Source: Gemmobacter aquarius (lineage in GTDB: Bacteria > Pseudomonadota > Alphaproteobacteria > Rhodobacterales > Rhodobacteraceae). From it: a stretch of DNA of 64,000 nucleotides. Made by a program: the position numbers and the translations under genes. Under the pieces are notes generated by a model. The model was not told where the DNA came from. It saw nothing but the letters and a program-made list of their open reading frames with translations, and did not search any database. Shown here piece after piece: positions 9,176-17,561 of the stretch (its first letter is position 1; every line of letters starts with the position of its first letter). The DNA is taken from contig NZ_CP028919.1 in the NCBI RefSeq assembly GCF_003060865.1, positions 62,001-126,000 of the forward strand, read 5' to 3'.

Positions 9176-10153
9176 ATGAAGACAGCAGCCATTTGTACGG
9201 TCAAGGATGAAGCCCCCTATATTCTGGAATGGGTCGCCTGGCATCGGCTTGTCGGGTTCGACCGGATCGTAATCGCCCAGAACTCATCGACCGACGGAAC
9301 GGTCGAGATTCTGCACGCGCTGGACGGCGCCGGCGTGATCGACTTTGTCGAGAACAGCGCGCTTGTGAATGGCAAACCGCCGATCTCCTATCAGCGTCGC
9401 GCCTATGAAAAGGCCTTTAACGTTTATGTCAAAGGACAGTGCGATTGGGCCATCGCGATTGATATCGACGAATTTCTGCTGCTTCGCGGCGGTCTGACTC
9501 TTGGTCAACTGATTGCCTGTGCAGGCGACGAATACGATCAGATCCGGTTGAACTGGCGGCATTTTACCGCGTCAGGACATACAAGGTTCGAAGACGCGCT
9601 GACAATCGAGCGGTTTCAACACGCCCAGCAGCTGGAGGGGCTTGCCACCAAGGCTGGCTGCGTAAAGACGCTGTTTCGGGTGGATGCGGCCGTCACGCTC
9701 GACGCGCATTCGCCCAAGGAGACCGTCAGCGGCGCATTCAAGGCAATCGACGGTTCGGGCCAGCCTTATACGCCACGCTACAAGCCCTTCATGCAGGTCG
9801 ATCCGAACCTGTGCCGACTGGCCTATCTTGCACATTACCGCAGCAGGGATCTGGAAAGCTTCATTCTCAAGTCTATCCGTGGAACCCCCGATTTCTATCC
9901 AACCGAAATTCTGGATTCGCAGTACTGGCGGAAGGCAAACTCTTTTCCGACGGTGCCGACTGACGAATTGTCGTCGCGCAGTCTGGCTGTGCGGCGAGAG
10001 ATCGATGTGATCGACGGCCTGACCAAGGGGGCAGCGCGAAGCCTGCATGAGGCTGCGGTCGACGCCCGCATCAAGCGGATCGCGGACATCATGCAGCGCG
10101 ATGATTATCGGCTTTTGGCCACAGAGTTGGACGACAGCTATTCACCCCTATAA
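9176..10153 (+). CDS. Glycosyltransferase family 2-like protein
   Basis: 325 residues from the ATG at 9176, preceded by AGGACGAG; the longer frame from 9092 adds non-conserved residues. The N-terminus TAAICTVKDEAPYILEWVAW, the SSTDGT loop and the metal-binding DIDEFL are characteristic of the GT2-like group that lacks a membrane anchor. The acceptor part contains HSPKETVSG and LAHYRSRDLESFILK. First gene of a plus-strand run ending at 15518 that appears dedicated to a sugar-containing surface product. Donor and acceptor unknown. Confidence 0.8.
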   Translation: MKTAAICTVKDEAPYILEWVAWHRLVGFDRIVIAQNSSTDGTVEILHALDGAGVIDFVENSALVNGKPPISYQRRAYEKAFNVYVKGQCDWAIAIDIDEFLLLRGGLTLGQLIACAGDEYDQIRLNWRHFTASGHTRFEDALTIERFQHAQQLEGLATKAGCVKTLFRVDAAVTLDAHSPKETVSGAFKAIDGSGQPYTPRYKPFMQVDPNLCRLAYLAHYRSRDLESFILKSIRGTPDFYPTEILDSQYWRKANSFPTVPTDELSSRSLAVRREIDVIDGLTKGAARSLHEAAVDARIKRIADIMQRDDYRLLATELDDSYSPL

Positions 10154-10207
10154 GCGTTTTGATCCAAAAGCCCCTGCGAAACTGCAGCGGCGCCTAAGGA
10201 GTGCAGC

Positions 10208-12085
10208 ATGAGCAAAATAGTCGTCCTGTTCGCTCATAGCCGCACGGGGACACATATGCTGCGATCAATCCTGTCGCAGGAAACCTGGATCCGCAATCAT
10301 GACGAGCCGTTCAACCCTGCGATAGAACACTGGAACAAACACTCGTTTTTTCCGCACCTTCGCCAGCATCTGGCGGGAACGGGCGCGATGAACGTCGTTG
10401 CGGCCAAGCAGGTGGTTGACGCCTACTTTGACCATTTGGAGCACTCGCTGGGCGCGTCGAGCGGCTTGGTCGACCTGAAGGTAGGGCAGATCGGCGCGAT
10501 GGATTGGCCGCCGTTCTTGCAAGGAACGGTGCCGGTCATTCTGGACCGCGTCATGGCACGGGGATGGCCCATCGTCCTGTGCCGACGCCGCGACCAATTG
10601 GCCGCCTATGTCAGCCAGAAGCGGGCAGAACAAAGCGGCGTCTGGGTCCGGCGGGAAGGGAAAGCGGCGGATGATACAGAAGGCGCCGCGCTGCACATCG
10701 ACCCCGCCCAGCTTTTGCGCTTTCTTGCCCAGCAGGAACGGGTAACCGCAGATGTGGACCGCTGGATTTCGGGCTACCCATCAACGGCCCTTATACATTA
10801 CGAGGATTTCGGACCGTTCCCGTTTCTTCCCGACCCCGTACGCGAGATCTTTTCCGCCGCTTTCGCGCGGCCACTGCGACGCGGGGTCAAGACCGACACG
10901 GTCAAGCTGATAGCCGATCATCACGCCCTGATCGTCAATGCCGATGAAGTGCGAAACGCTTTGCTGCAGCAGGGCTATGCGCAATTCTGGCCAGAAACTG
11001 CACCGGATTTGCCACGCGTCGACGGGACGGCAGACGATGCGGGCCGCGGCGCAATACCTGCCGCGGGTTCTGCAACCATCGTTACCGCCGCGCAGGCAAA
11101 GGACCGTGCCGCAACGCTAAAGGCCGATATCGCGGCGACGTTGAAGACGGGCGTTACATACAAAGCAGAACGCCATGCCTTGGCCGATGTCGCGGTGCAG
11201 GTTGGCCACTTTGACGACAGCTTTGTGCATCGTGCCAAGAACGCGCCTTTTGCCCAGTACCACCTCGAGGGGGTCGCCTCGTTCGCACGGCTTATGTTCC
11301 AGGCCCGCCGCAGGGACTATCTGGACGATAGGCCCAAATATCGCTGGCTGATCGATGATAAGCTGATTGGCCTGAGGTTCGCCGAGTCTTTGGGTATTCC
11401 GGTAGTGCCTTACCTTTTTTGCGATGCGGTGGCCGATGTACCTGCTACCCTTGCCAGAATGGGTTATCCGGCGGTGGTCAAGCCGCTGGGTGACGCGAAT
11501 GCGGCCAATGTCTTCATGATCTTCGAACCGGGCCGCGTGGTCGAACACCAGACCCGCCAAACCATGAACGAGACAGCCGCCTTGGCGCGCATGGCGCAGA
11601 CGGGGCAGTCAAAATGGCTGGTGCAGCGCTATATCGGGCCGCTCGAGTTTGGCGAACAACCGGTGACCGAGATCAAGTCTTACATGTTCTACGGCGAGGT
11701 GGGTGTCATCAACGAGGTGACGACCTATCCTGAAATCGCGCTTTGCGAATGGTCACCCGACGGGCGCGAAATCGACTCGGGCCGCCCCATCAACCGCATG
11801 AAGGGACGCGGCTTTACGCCCGAACTGGTTGCGGATGGTGTCCGCATGAGCCTTGCATTGCCCGCCCCGTTCCTGCGGGTGGATTTCCTGTTCTGGCAAG
11901 GTCAGCACTATTTCAACGAGGTCTCGCCGCAGCCGGGGTCTGCGGCAGAGCAACCGAATTTCGACCGCGCGCTCGGCGATCTTTATCTCGCGGCCGAGGC
12001 GCGGTTGCTGGACGACCTTTTCGAGGGCAAGCCCTTTCCGGAAATTCGCGCGCTTGCCAAGGCAGTGGCGGGCGAAATGACGTGA
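10208..12085 (+). CDS. Fusion of Stf0-like sulfotransferase and ATP-grasp domain
   Basis: 625 residues. The N-terminal ~270 residues look like a PAPS-dependent sulfotransferase of the Stf0 type: the 5'-phosphosulfate loop AHSRTGTHMLRSIL at residues 9-22 and the second conserved strand-helix VLCRRRDQLAAYVSQKRAEQSGVW. From about residue 380 an ATP-grasp fold follows, resembling TupA-like members: KYRWLIDDKLIGLRFAESLG, MGYPAVVKPLGDANAANVF, WLVQRYIGP, FLRVDFLFWQGQHYFNEVSPQPG. One polypeptide would thus sulfate one group and form an amide or ester on another. Located between glycosyltransferase genes, so the acceptor may be a glycan or glycolipid. The reaction is inferred. Confidence 0.75.
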   Translation: MSKIVVLFAHSRTGTHMLRSILSQETWIRNHDEPFNPAIEHWNKHSFFPHLRQHLAGTGAMNVVAAKQVVDAYFDHLEHSLGASSGLVDLKVGQIGAMDWPPFLQGTVPVILDRVMARGWPIVLCRRRDQLAAYVSQKRAEQSGVWVRREGKAADDTEGAALHIDPAQLLRFLAQQERVTADVDRWISGYPSTALIHYEDFGPFPFLPDPVREIFSAAFARPLRRGVKTDTVKLIADHHALIVNADEVRNALLQQGYAQFWPETAPDLPRVDGTADDAGRGAIPAAGSATIVTAAQAKDRAATLKADIAATLKTGVTYKAERHALADVAVQVGHFDDSFVHRAKNAPFAQYHLEGVASFARLMFQARRRDYLDDRPKYRWLIDDKLIGLRFAESLGIPVVPYLFCDAVADVPATLARMGYPAVVKPLGDANAANVFMIFEPGRVVEHQTRQTMNETAALARMAQTGQSKWLVQRYIGPLEFGEQPVTEIKSYMFYGEVGVINEVTTYPEIALCEWSPDGREIDSGRPINRMKGRGFTPELVADGVRMSLALPAPFLRVDFLFWQGQHYFNEVSPQPGSAAEQPNFDRALGDLYLAAEARLLDDLFEGKPFPEIRALAKAVAGEMT

Positions 12086-12252
12086 GAGAGGCACGCCATT
12101 CGCAGCATTCGTCTTCTGTCCGACCGACTAAAGTTTAGGTTCTTATCCAATTTTAATGGCCGTCACTCCGGTCTTGTATTGACTTTCAGCTGTCGAGAAT
12201 CCCATGTCGTTAAGATTCATGTAGATGAACGAACTCAGTTTGGAGATGGAAT

Positions 12253-12525
12253 TTGAACCGTGCACAGATCGTTGCAATCCTTGCCACAGCCGGCGCGTCG
12301 CTTACGGGTCCTGTGACCGCCCAGACCATCGAACTTGCGCGCACCCTTACGGGCGGCAATATCCAACTGGCCCAAGCTCAAATCAATCAGTGCGTGAGCG
12401 TGGGTGACATCGTTTGCTGTGTGGACGGATCGGGTGCCGGACAGAATTCCGGATCAGACTCCGATGGCGGGATCTGCGGTCCAGCCCTGCTGCAAATCTC
12501 GGTGCCGACGCCTTACGCCGGCTGA
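12253..12525 (+). CDS. Small secreted protein with four cysteines
   Basis: 90 residues from a TTG at 12253 with a good ribosome site, GGAGATGG, about 7 bases upstream. An N-terminal signal peptide (MNRAQIVAILATAGASLTGPVTAQ, cleavage likely after TAQ) leads to a mature chain of about 66 residues. That chain has Cys in NQCVSVGDIVCCVDG and GGICGP and a Gly/Ser/Asp-rich centre. No known family recognised. It sits alone between the sulfotransferase/ATP-grasp gene and two glycosyltransferase genes, with 167 non-coding bases before it, so it may have its own promoter and may be a substrate of the neighbouring enzymes. Confidence 0.6.
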   Translation: MNRAQIVAILATAGASLTGPVTAQTIELARTLTGGNIQLAQAQINQCVSVGDIVCCVDGSGAGQNSGSDSDGGICGPALLQISVPTPYAG

Positions 12526-12610
12526 CGCTGGCCTCGGCACGTTCTGAAATTCACCCTTCGGGAGAACATGTTCGCCAATCGGCGTTCATGTGTTTTAGGA
12601 TTATTAGCGC

Positions 12611-13603
12611 ATGAACAATGGCGGCGCGTGCTCTGTCATCATCACGCATTACAACTCGTCGCGGTTTCTAGAGGCGTCCCTGCGGTCAGCACTTGACCAG
12701 ACGGTTTCGCCTGTAGACGTCGTGGTCGTCGATGACCATTCGGACGATGCAGAATGGGCCGCGGCGCGGGATTGTGTGGCGACCATTGGCGATGACAGGA
12801 TCAGGTTGATCCGGCGCGCGTCGAACGGTGGCCAGATCAATGCCATGTTTGACGGAGTCGAAGCGTGCAGCGGCGATTTCATCAGCTTTCTGGATCCAGA
12901 CGACATTTACGAGCCGGATTTTGTCGAGGTGATGCTTGCGGCACACTTGAACCCACTCCGCGTCGCAGCGGTTGCGACCTGCGAGATGGGGCGCTACCGG
13001 GTCGGGGGCGGGGTTCTTTCGCGGACCTATACGGGCTTCAGGCAAAAGGCGCTGGCCGAAAACAAGCTGGACGTGATCGAACAGCATTTTCGCAAATATG
13101 GCTATTCGAAATACCACAACCCATGGGAAACCGGCTGGCTCTGGTCGAATACCTCGGGGCTGATGATCCGCAAGGATGCGTTGCGGATCATCAGACCGAA
13201 CGGGCTAGCGGACAGCTTCCGCCATTCCGGAGACGTCTATTGCGCCTATGGGGCGCATATGATCGGCGGGACCGTCTTTGTTGACCGGGTGCTTAGCTGG
13301 CGCGGGGTTCATGATGCCAATACCGCGCACCCTTCCGCTTTCCTGTCGGGTCGGCAATCCGCTTTGAAGCCGTCTTTCACGTCAGAGGCGGACGCGGTGA
13401 AGGCGGCGGTTCTTCATGCATTGCTTGCAAATGGGATTTCCGACTATCTGACAGTCCAGCAACTGGGCGAGGTCGTGACAACGCATTTCACCCGCGACCG
13501 TCTGGGCAGTCTGTGCGCGGATAGCCGGGCTATTGCAGACATGATGATGCGTTTCGGGGCTAACCTCGACTGGGCGAAGGACGGTTCGGGCGATGTCGCT
13601 TAG
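12611..13603 (+). CDS. Glycosyltransferase family 2
   Basis: 330 residues. A GT-A fold is indicated by SVIITHYNSSRFLEASLRSAL at the N-terminus, VVDDHS, and the metal-binding DPDD in FISFLDPDDIYEPDF. The middle (AAHLNPLRVAAVATCEMGRY) closely parallels the C-terminal domain of the next gene (SAHLNPVLPTGIATCEMVTF), so the two are duplicates. Its 3' end overlaps the next gene by 11 bases. No membrane segments: a soluble transferase acting at the cytoplasmic face. Sugar specificity unknown. Confidence 0.85.
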   Translation: MNNGGACSVIITHYNSSRFLEASLRSALDQTVSPVDVVVVDDHSDDAEWAAARDCVATIGDDRIRLIRRASNGGQINAMFDGVEACSGDFISFLDPDDIYEPDFVEVMLAAHLNPLRVAAVATCEMGRYRVGGGVLSRTYTGFRQKALAENKLDVIEQHFRKYGYSKYHNPWETGWLWSNTSGLMIRKDALRIIRPNGLADSFRHSGDVYCAYGAHMIGGTVFVDRVLSWRGVHDANTAHPSAFLSGRQSALKPSFTSEADAVKAAVLHALLANGISDYLTVQQLGEVVTTHFTRDRLGSLCADSRAIADMMMRFGANLDWAKDGSGDVA

Positions 13604-15518
13604 GCTGGCGCTGGTCACTGACCATCCGCTGGCACATGGAGGAGGACGTGAGCGGAGCATCATCGAGCTTTGCCGTTCCCTGAGGTTGATCGGAGAGGAT
13701 GTGACCATCATCGCTCCGCCGGGTGCAAGCGATGCGAGACGTGAACCGGATGCGCCGTATCTTTCGACCACCACGGTCAAGCTGACCGCTGAACGGCTGC
13801 TGGAACAGGGGTTTGTGGACATTGCGATCTACAATGCCGAAGATCTGCGGTCCTTCGTTTCGACCAACCCCAAACTGCGCCGCAAGCAGGTTCTGTTTGT
13901 CCGGGACGTCGAGGAAGTCAAACGCTGGGAGCCTGGATCGATACCGGATGATGTTCGGCTGTTGGCCAATTCGCACTTTGTCGCATCGCGGATTTGGGAA
14001 AAGACAGAGAAACGTGCCGAGATCGTCGAGCCGCAGTTTACCTTTCACCCTGACCGGCCCGTTGCCGTTGGTGACTATGTCACATTTATCAATCCGGTGC
14101 GCCAGAAGGGGCTGGAACTGGCCTGCGCGATTGCCCGACTGCTGCCCCACCGCCAGTTCCGTTTCGTAGAAGGCTGGAAGCAAGTCGAGAGCCAGCGCCG
14201 CATGCTTGCGGGGATGCTGGTCGACCTGCCGAATGTGGAATTCGTGCCGTGGCGGCAGGATGTGGAAACCCACTACCTCGGAGCGCGCGCGCTGCTGGTG
14301 CCCAGCCAGTGGGAAGAAGGCTTTGGTCGTGTGGCGGTCGAGGCGAATGCCTATGGCGTGCCGGTGCTGGCTTCCGACATCGGCGGCTTGCCGGAAGCCG
14401 TGGGTCAAGGCGGGTGGCTGATCGATCCGCAAGCGGAGCCCGGGGTCTGGGCAGCGGCGCTTGAAGAAATGTTACACGATGGCAGCCAACGCAGCACCTT
14501 GCTTGAGGGCGCTGCCGAAAATGCCGCCTATCACGTTGCACGCTCGCAAAGCGCGGCCCGACGGGTCGTAGAGTTTGTGTCGCTGCCGGACCGCCTGCCT
14601 CGTGTCCCTGCCCGACCGGCCCTGCCATGCGTCGACGTCATCATGACGCATTACAACTATACCGGCTATGTAAGCACGGCGATTGCGAGTGTGCTTGGAC
14701 AAAGCTACGGCGATTTCCGGCTGACCATCATCGATGACCGCTCGAGCGAGGTCGAACGCAGCGCCCTGATACGGATTGTAGAGCAGTTCGCCGATCCGAG
14801 GATAAATCTGATACTCGGCGAGGAGAACCGCGGACAGATCGGCGCTTTCTTTCATGCATTCGGCAGGTGCACGTCGGAATTCGTGGCGCTGATCGATCCG
14901 GATGATGTCTATATGCCGGATTTTCTGAAGCTGATGCTGTCGGCGCATCTTAATCCGGTCTTACCCACCGGGATTGCCACTTGCGAGATGGTGACGTTCC
15001 AGCACGGGTCAGGCGATCTGACGCGGTTTTTCTCACGCACGCGGCAAAGGCAACGACTGGAGGCGACTAAGGCGGAGGACGCAGATTTTCATGGCCGGTT
15101 CGGCTATGGCAAATACTACCCGCCCGCGGAAAAAGCTTGGGTCTGGGGGACGACATCAAGCCTGATGTGCAGGCGGTCGTGTATCGAGAACATCGTCCCG
15201 GATGGCGGGGTCAAGTTCCGGTTCGATCTAGACACCTATCTGTCCTTTGGCTGTCATGTTCAGGGGGGCACCCTGTTTCTTGACACCCCGCTGGCAGCGC
15301 GCGGGCGGCATGGGGGCAACGTGGCCTTTGCCGATGAAATCTTTTCCGACGGGCAGAACCGCAACAAAGCCAGTTTTCAATCGGGGATGAGCGACCTGCG
15401 CGTCGCGGCCATACGACAGATCGCTCTGGCGAAGTCGATGGGGCAGGACGAGATCGTCGAGTTCAGCAAATTGCTACCGCAAGAAGAGCGTGCCGCATTC
15501 CTTGGAGCAATGTCATGA
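13593..15518 (+). CDS. Two-domain glycosyltransferase (GT4 fused to GT2)
   Basis: 641 residues. Residues 1-330 are GT-B, family GT4-like: TDHPLAHGGGRERSIIELC at the N-terminus, NPVRQKGLELACAIARLLP, and the nucleotide-sugar site PSQWEEGFGRVAVEANAYGVPVL with the Glu-x7-Glu arrangement. Residues 345-610 are a GT2 domain: VDVIMTHYNYTGYVSTAIAS, IDDRSS, ALIDPDDVYMPDF. That domain is paralogous to the whole preceding protein. Two active sites on one chain would add two successive sugars. Last gene of the run; only 51 bases separate it from the convergent gene broken by an IS. Confidence 0.85.
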   Translation: MSLRLALVTDHPLAHGGGRERSIIELCRSLRLIGEDVTIIAPPGASDARREPDAPYLSTTTVKLTAERLLEQGFVDIAIYNAEDLRSFVSTNPKLRRKQVLFVRDVEEVKRWEPGSIPDDVRLLANSHFVASRIWEKTEKRAEIVEPQFTFHPDRPVAVGDYVTFINPVRQKGLELACAIARLLPHRQFRFVEGWKQVESQRRMLAGMLVDLPNVEFVPWRQDVETHYLGARALLVPSQWEEGFGRVAVEANAYGVPVLASDIGGLPEAVGQGGWLIDPQAEPGVWAAALEEMLHDGSQRSTLLEGAAENAAYHVARSQSAARRVVEFVSLPDRLPRVPARPALPCVDVIMTHYNYTGYVSTAIASVLGQSYGDFRLTIIDDRSSEVERSALIRIVEQFADPRINLILGEENRGQIGAFFHAFGRCTSEFVALIDPDDVYMPDFLKLMLSAHLNPVLPTGIATCEMVTFQHGSGDLTRFFSRTRQRQRLEATKAEDADFHGRFGYGKYYPPAEKAWVWGTTSSLMCRRSCIENIVPDGGVKFRFDLDTYLSFGCHVQGGTLFLDTPLAARGRHGGNVAFADEIFSDGQNRNKASFQSGMSDLRVAAIRQIALAKSMGQDEIVEFSKLLPQEERAAFLGAMS

Positions 15519-16388
15519 TTGCCCTGTTTGGTGCGATCTGATCCCCCAATGTGAGGTGGACGATACAGCCTAGCGGCGCGCGGAACCTTGCAGAATATGG
15601 CCCAACCATTGCGGTCCTGCTGGATTTGTATCGAGGCAGACAGGAATGATGCAATCATTGGCCTTCAGCCCGATTTCGGCGCTTTTCAGTGTGTCCGGAT
15701 CGGTCAGGACATACCAGCGCGAAAGGCTTGAAAACCGCTCGGCTTCGCGCAGTAACGCGGATTGCGGCTCGGGTCCTGGCATTAACCATGAGACGGCAGC
15801 CAAGCCGCCACAGTCGGTGAACAGGATCGGGCTTTCGCCAAGAACCCGTCGCACCTGTGAATGGCGCAGGTCGAGAAACAACGCCATCGTCGGGCTGCCG
15901 GGCTGGGCGTCGAGCACACAGCCCCATTTGGCTTTGAACCAGATCGGTCCTTTGCCAAGAAAGGGCATCGAATAGCCTAGCTTTGCCGTGGGAAGGCCCA
16001 GCGTTACGGCGCGCTGCAAGCTGCCGACAAGCAAGGCAAACACGATTCGCTGTTGCCGCAGCGTCCCATCCACATCGCGGATGCGGCGCAAATCCTCTTG
16101 CGTGGTCGCATTCCTGATATCGGCCATCAGCGCGTCGACCGGTGGCGGCAGCGCTTTGTGCAAAGCGATCCGCAGGGGCGCGGTGATGGAACGCGCGTCG
16201 GGATCGACAAGACCGGGACGGTCACCTTGCGAGAACAGGATGGAAAGTGTGCCCTTTGCTCCAAGCTCGGCTGCGCGGGCAACGAGGGTCGACCGGCTGC
16301 ATCGCCCCTTGGTCACGACGCAGGCGCTTTCGCCGCAGAAGAACGCGGCGATACTGGGGCCGCGCTCTATCGCGCCAGCAAGCCAGAC

Positions 16389-17139
16389 TGAGGTGCCCCT
16401 GGATTTGTAGACGCTTTGCCGCCTAACTTTGAGGCTAGGAGGCCGACATGGGGACGAGCAATTACAGCGACGAGTTCAAGCGTGACGCGGTGCAGCAGAT
16501 CCGAGTGCGTGGGTATCCGGTTCGTGAGGTTTCGCAGCGCCTCGGGGTGAGTTCGCACTCGCTTTACAAGTGGCTTCGACTGTTTGCCGAGCCTTCGGCG
16601 AAGGTCGTCGGCGTGCAGGCCTGGTCCGAGAGCGGCAAGGTCTACGGCTATCGCAAGCTGGCTGACGATCTGCGCGATCAGGGGGAGCAGGTCTCCGGGA
16701 ACCGGGTCGCCCGGCTGGCTGGCCTTGCGGGCATCGCCGCCCAGATCGGCTACAAGCGCCGCCCGGGACGATATGGCGGGAAGCCTGCTGTGGTCGCGTC
16801 CAACACCTTGGGCCGCCAGTTCGAGGTCGATGCGTCCGACAAGGTCCGGGTGACCGACATCACCTACATCGAGACCCACGAGGGCTGGCTATACCTGTCT
16901 GTCGTCATCGACCTCTTCTCGCGCCCCTCGCCATGGGCCTCGGACCAGTGGCGGCACCATGGCTCGAGGTGGGCTGGTCCGCCCAGCCCCGCATGACAAC
17001 CGACCTGCCGCTGCAGGCCCTGCTTGCAGCCGTCTGGCGGCGCAAACACACGAACAATGGCATGCTGTCGCCAGTTGACTTCGAAATCAGGCAGCAGAAA
17101 CTGAACGAGGCAGGTGTCTAGGAAACTAGGGGCACCTCA
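16389..17139 (+). mobile_element. Internally deleted IS3-family element (751 bp) with intact ends
   Basis: Ends are imperfect inverted repeats: TGAGGTGCCCCTGGATTT at 16389 and the complement of AAACTAGGGGCACCTCA ending at 17139. A 3-bp target duplication, GAC, lies at 16386-16388 and 17140-17142. IS3 elements are normally 1.2-1.5 kb, so this copy has lost about half of its length but kept both ends. It could have moved only with transposase supplied from elsewhere, or decayed after landing. Confidence 0.85.
16448..17121 (+). pseudogene. IS3-family transposase remnants (orfA/orfB fused and deleted)
   Basis: It begins as OrfA (YSDEFKRDAVQQIRVRGYPV, helix-turn-helix LGVSSHSLYKWLRLF), then jumps directly into OrfB (SGKVYGYRKLADDLRD, RVTDITYIETHEGWLYLSVV with the first catalytic Asp). 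A stretch of altered sequence and a frame change follow, then RMTTDLPLQALLAAVWRRK joins straight to the OrfB tail HTNNGMLSPVDFEIRQQ. The OrfA C-terminus and the second Asp and Glu of the DDE triad are gone, so no active transposase can be made. Confidence 0.85.
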
Positions 17140-17436
17140 GACATCGCCATCCGGACCGTGAAACCAGTTTGTGCGCGGGAACGCGGCTTCGATGCTGGCC
17201 ACCACCTTCGACTTTATACCGAACATGTCCAAGCCGTCCTTCCGCTGCCCCAATTGCGTCAACCGAACCCAACAGCAGGCGCAGCAATCGGTTCCGGCAG
17301 GCGAGCCGGCACGAGGGTTGGCTTTGGCCCGCTGTGAGGGAGTTGCGTGGGTCGTAACCCCGCTGACCTATCAGTTGACCGCGCTAAGCATGACCTTCGG
17401 CTGGGTTGTACGCACCGGGGACGGTTTGGCTGTAGG

Positions 17437-17556
17437 CTGCCCTTATTCCTTATCCCCGATGTTGCGCTGACGTTCGATACACTGGCGATCATTCTGCCCT
17501 GCTCGGTGGCCATTGCGGTCGTGGGCCTGCTGGAATGCCTCATGACGCAAATCTAA
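17437..17556 (+). pseudogene. Relic of a SulP-type anion transporter gene
   Basis: About 40 codons read LPLFLIPDVALTFDTLAIIL followed by AIAVVGLLECLMTQI and a stop. This matches the pattern of SulP/SLC26 transporters (PDVPLTxETLxIILPYAxxxAxVGLLESLMT), but both flanks are lost. It abuts the 3' end of the nucleotidyltransferase gene, marking a deletion or insertion junction near 17556. The 210 bases to its left (17227-17436) hold no gene I can recognise. Confidence 0.5.
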
Positions 17557-17561
17557 TCCCC

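Larger units (their letters stand above)
15570..17226 (-). pseudogene. Unknown 300-residue protein gene split by an IS3-type insertion
   Basis: The visible frame (15570-16316 from a GTG) continues upstream without a stop to 16388, where the IS begins. On the other side of the IS, 17143-17226 reads in frame from an ATG (MFGIKSKVVASIEAAFPRTN...) with AAGGA about 10 bases before it. Removing the IS and one GAC target copy joins ...HGPDGDVW to LAGAIERGPSIAAFFCG and gives exactly 301 codons. No domain is recognised; there is no signal peptide, and a cytosolic mixed alpha/beta protein is likely. A residual product from the internal GTG would lack about 52 residues. Convergent with the glycosyltransferase run. 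Confidence 0.7.

Noticed and set aside
12253..12525. Small secreted protein considered as a classical RiPP precursor for the ATP-grasp enzyme
   Set aside because: It has a Sec-type signal peptide and lacks an obvious leader/core repeat; the ATP-grasp domain looks TupA-like rather than graspetide-type. Kept only as a possible substrate.
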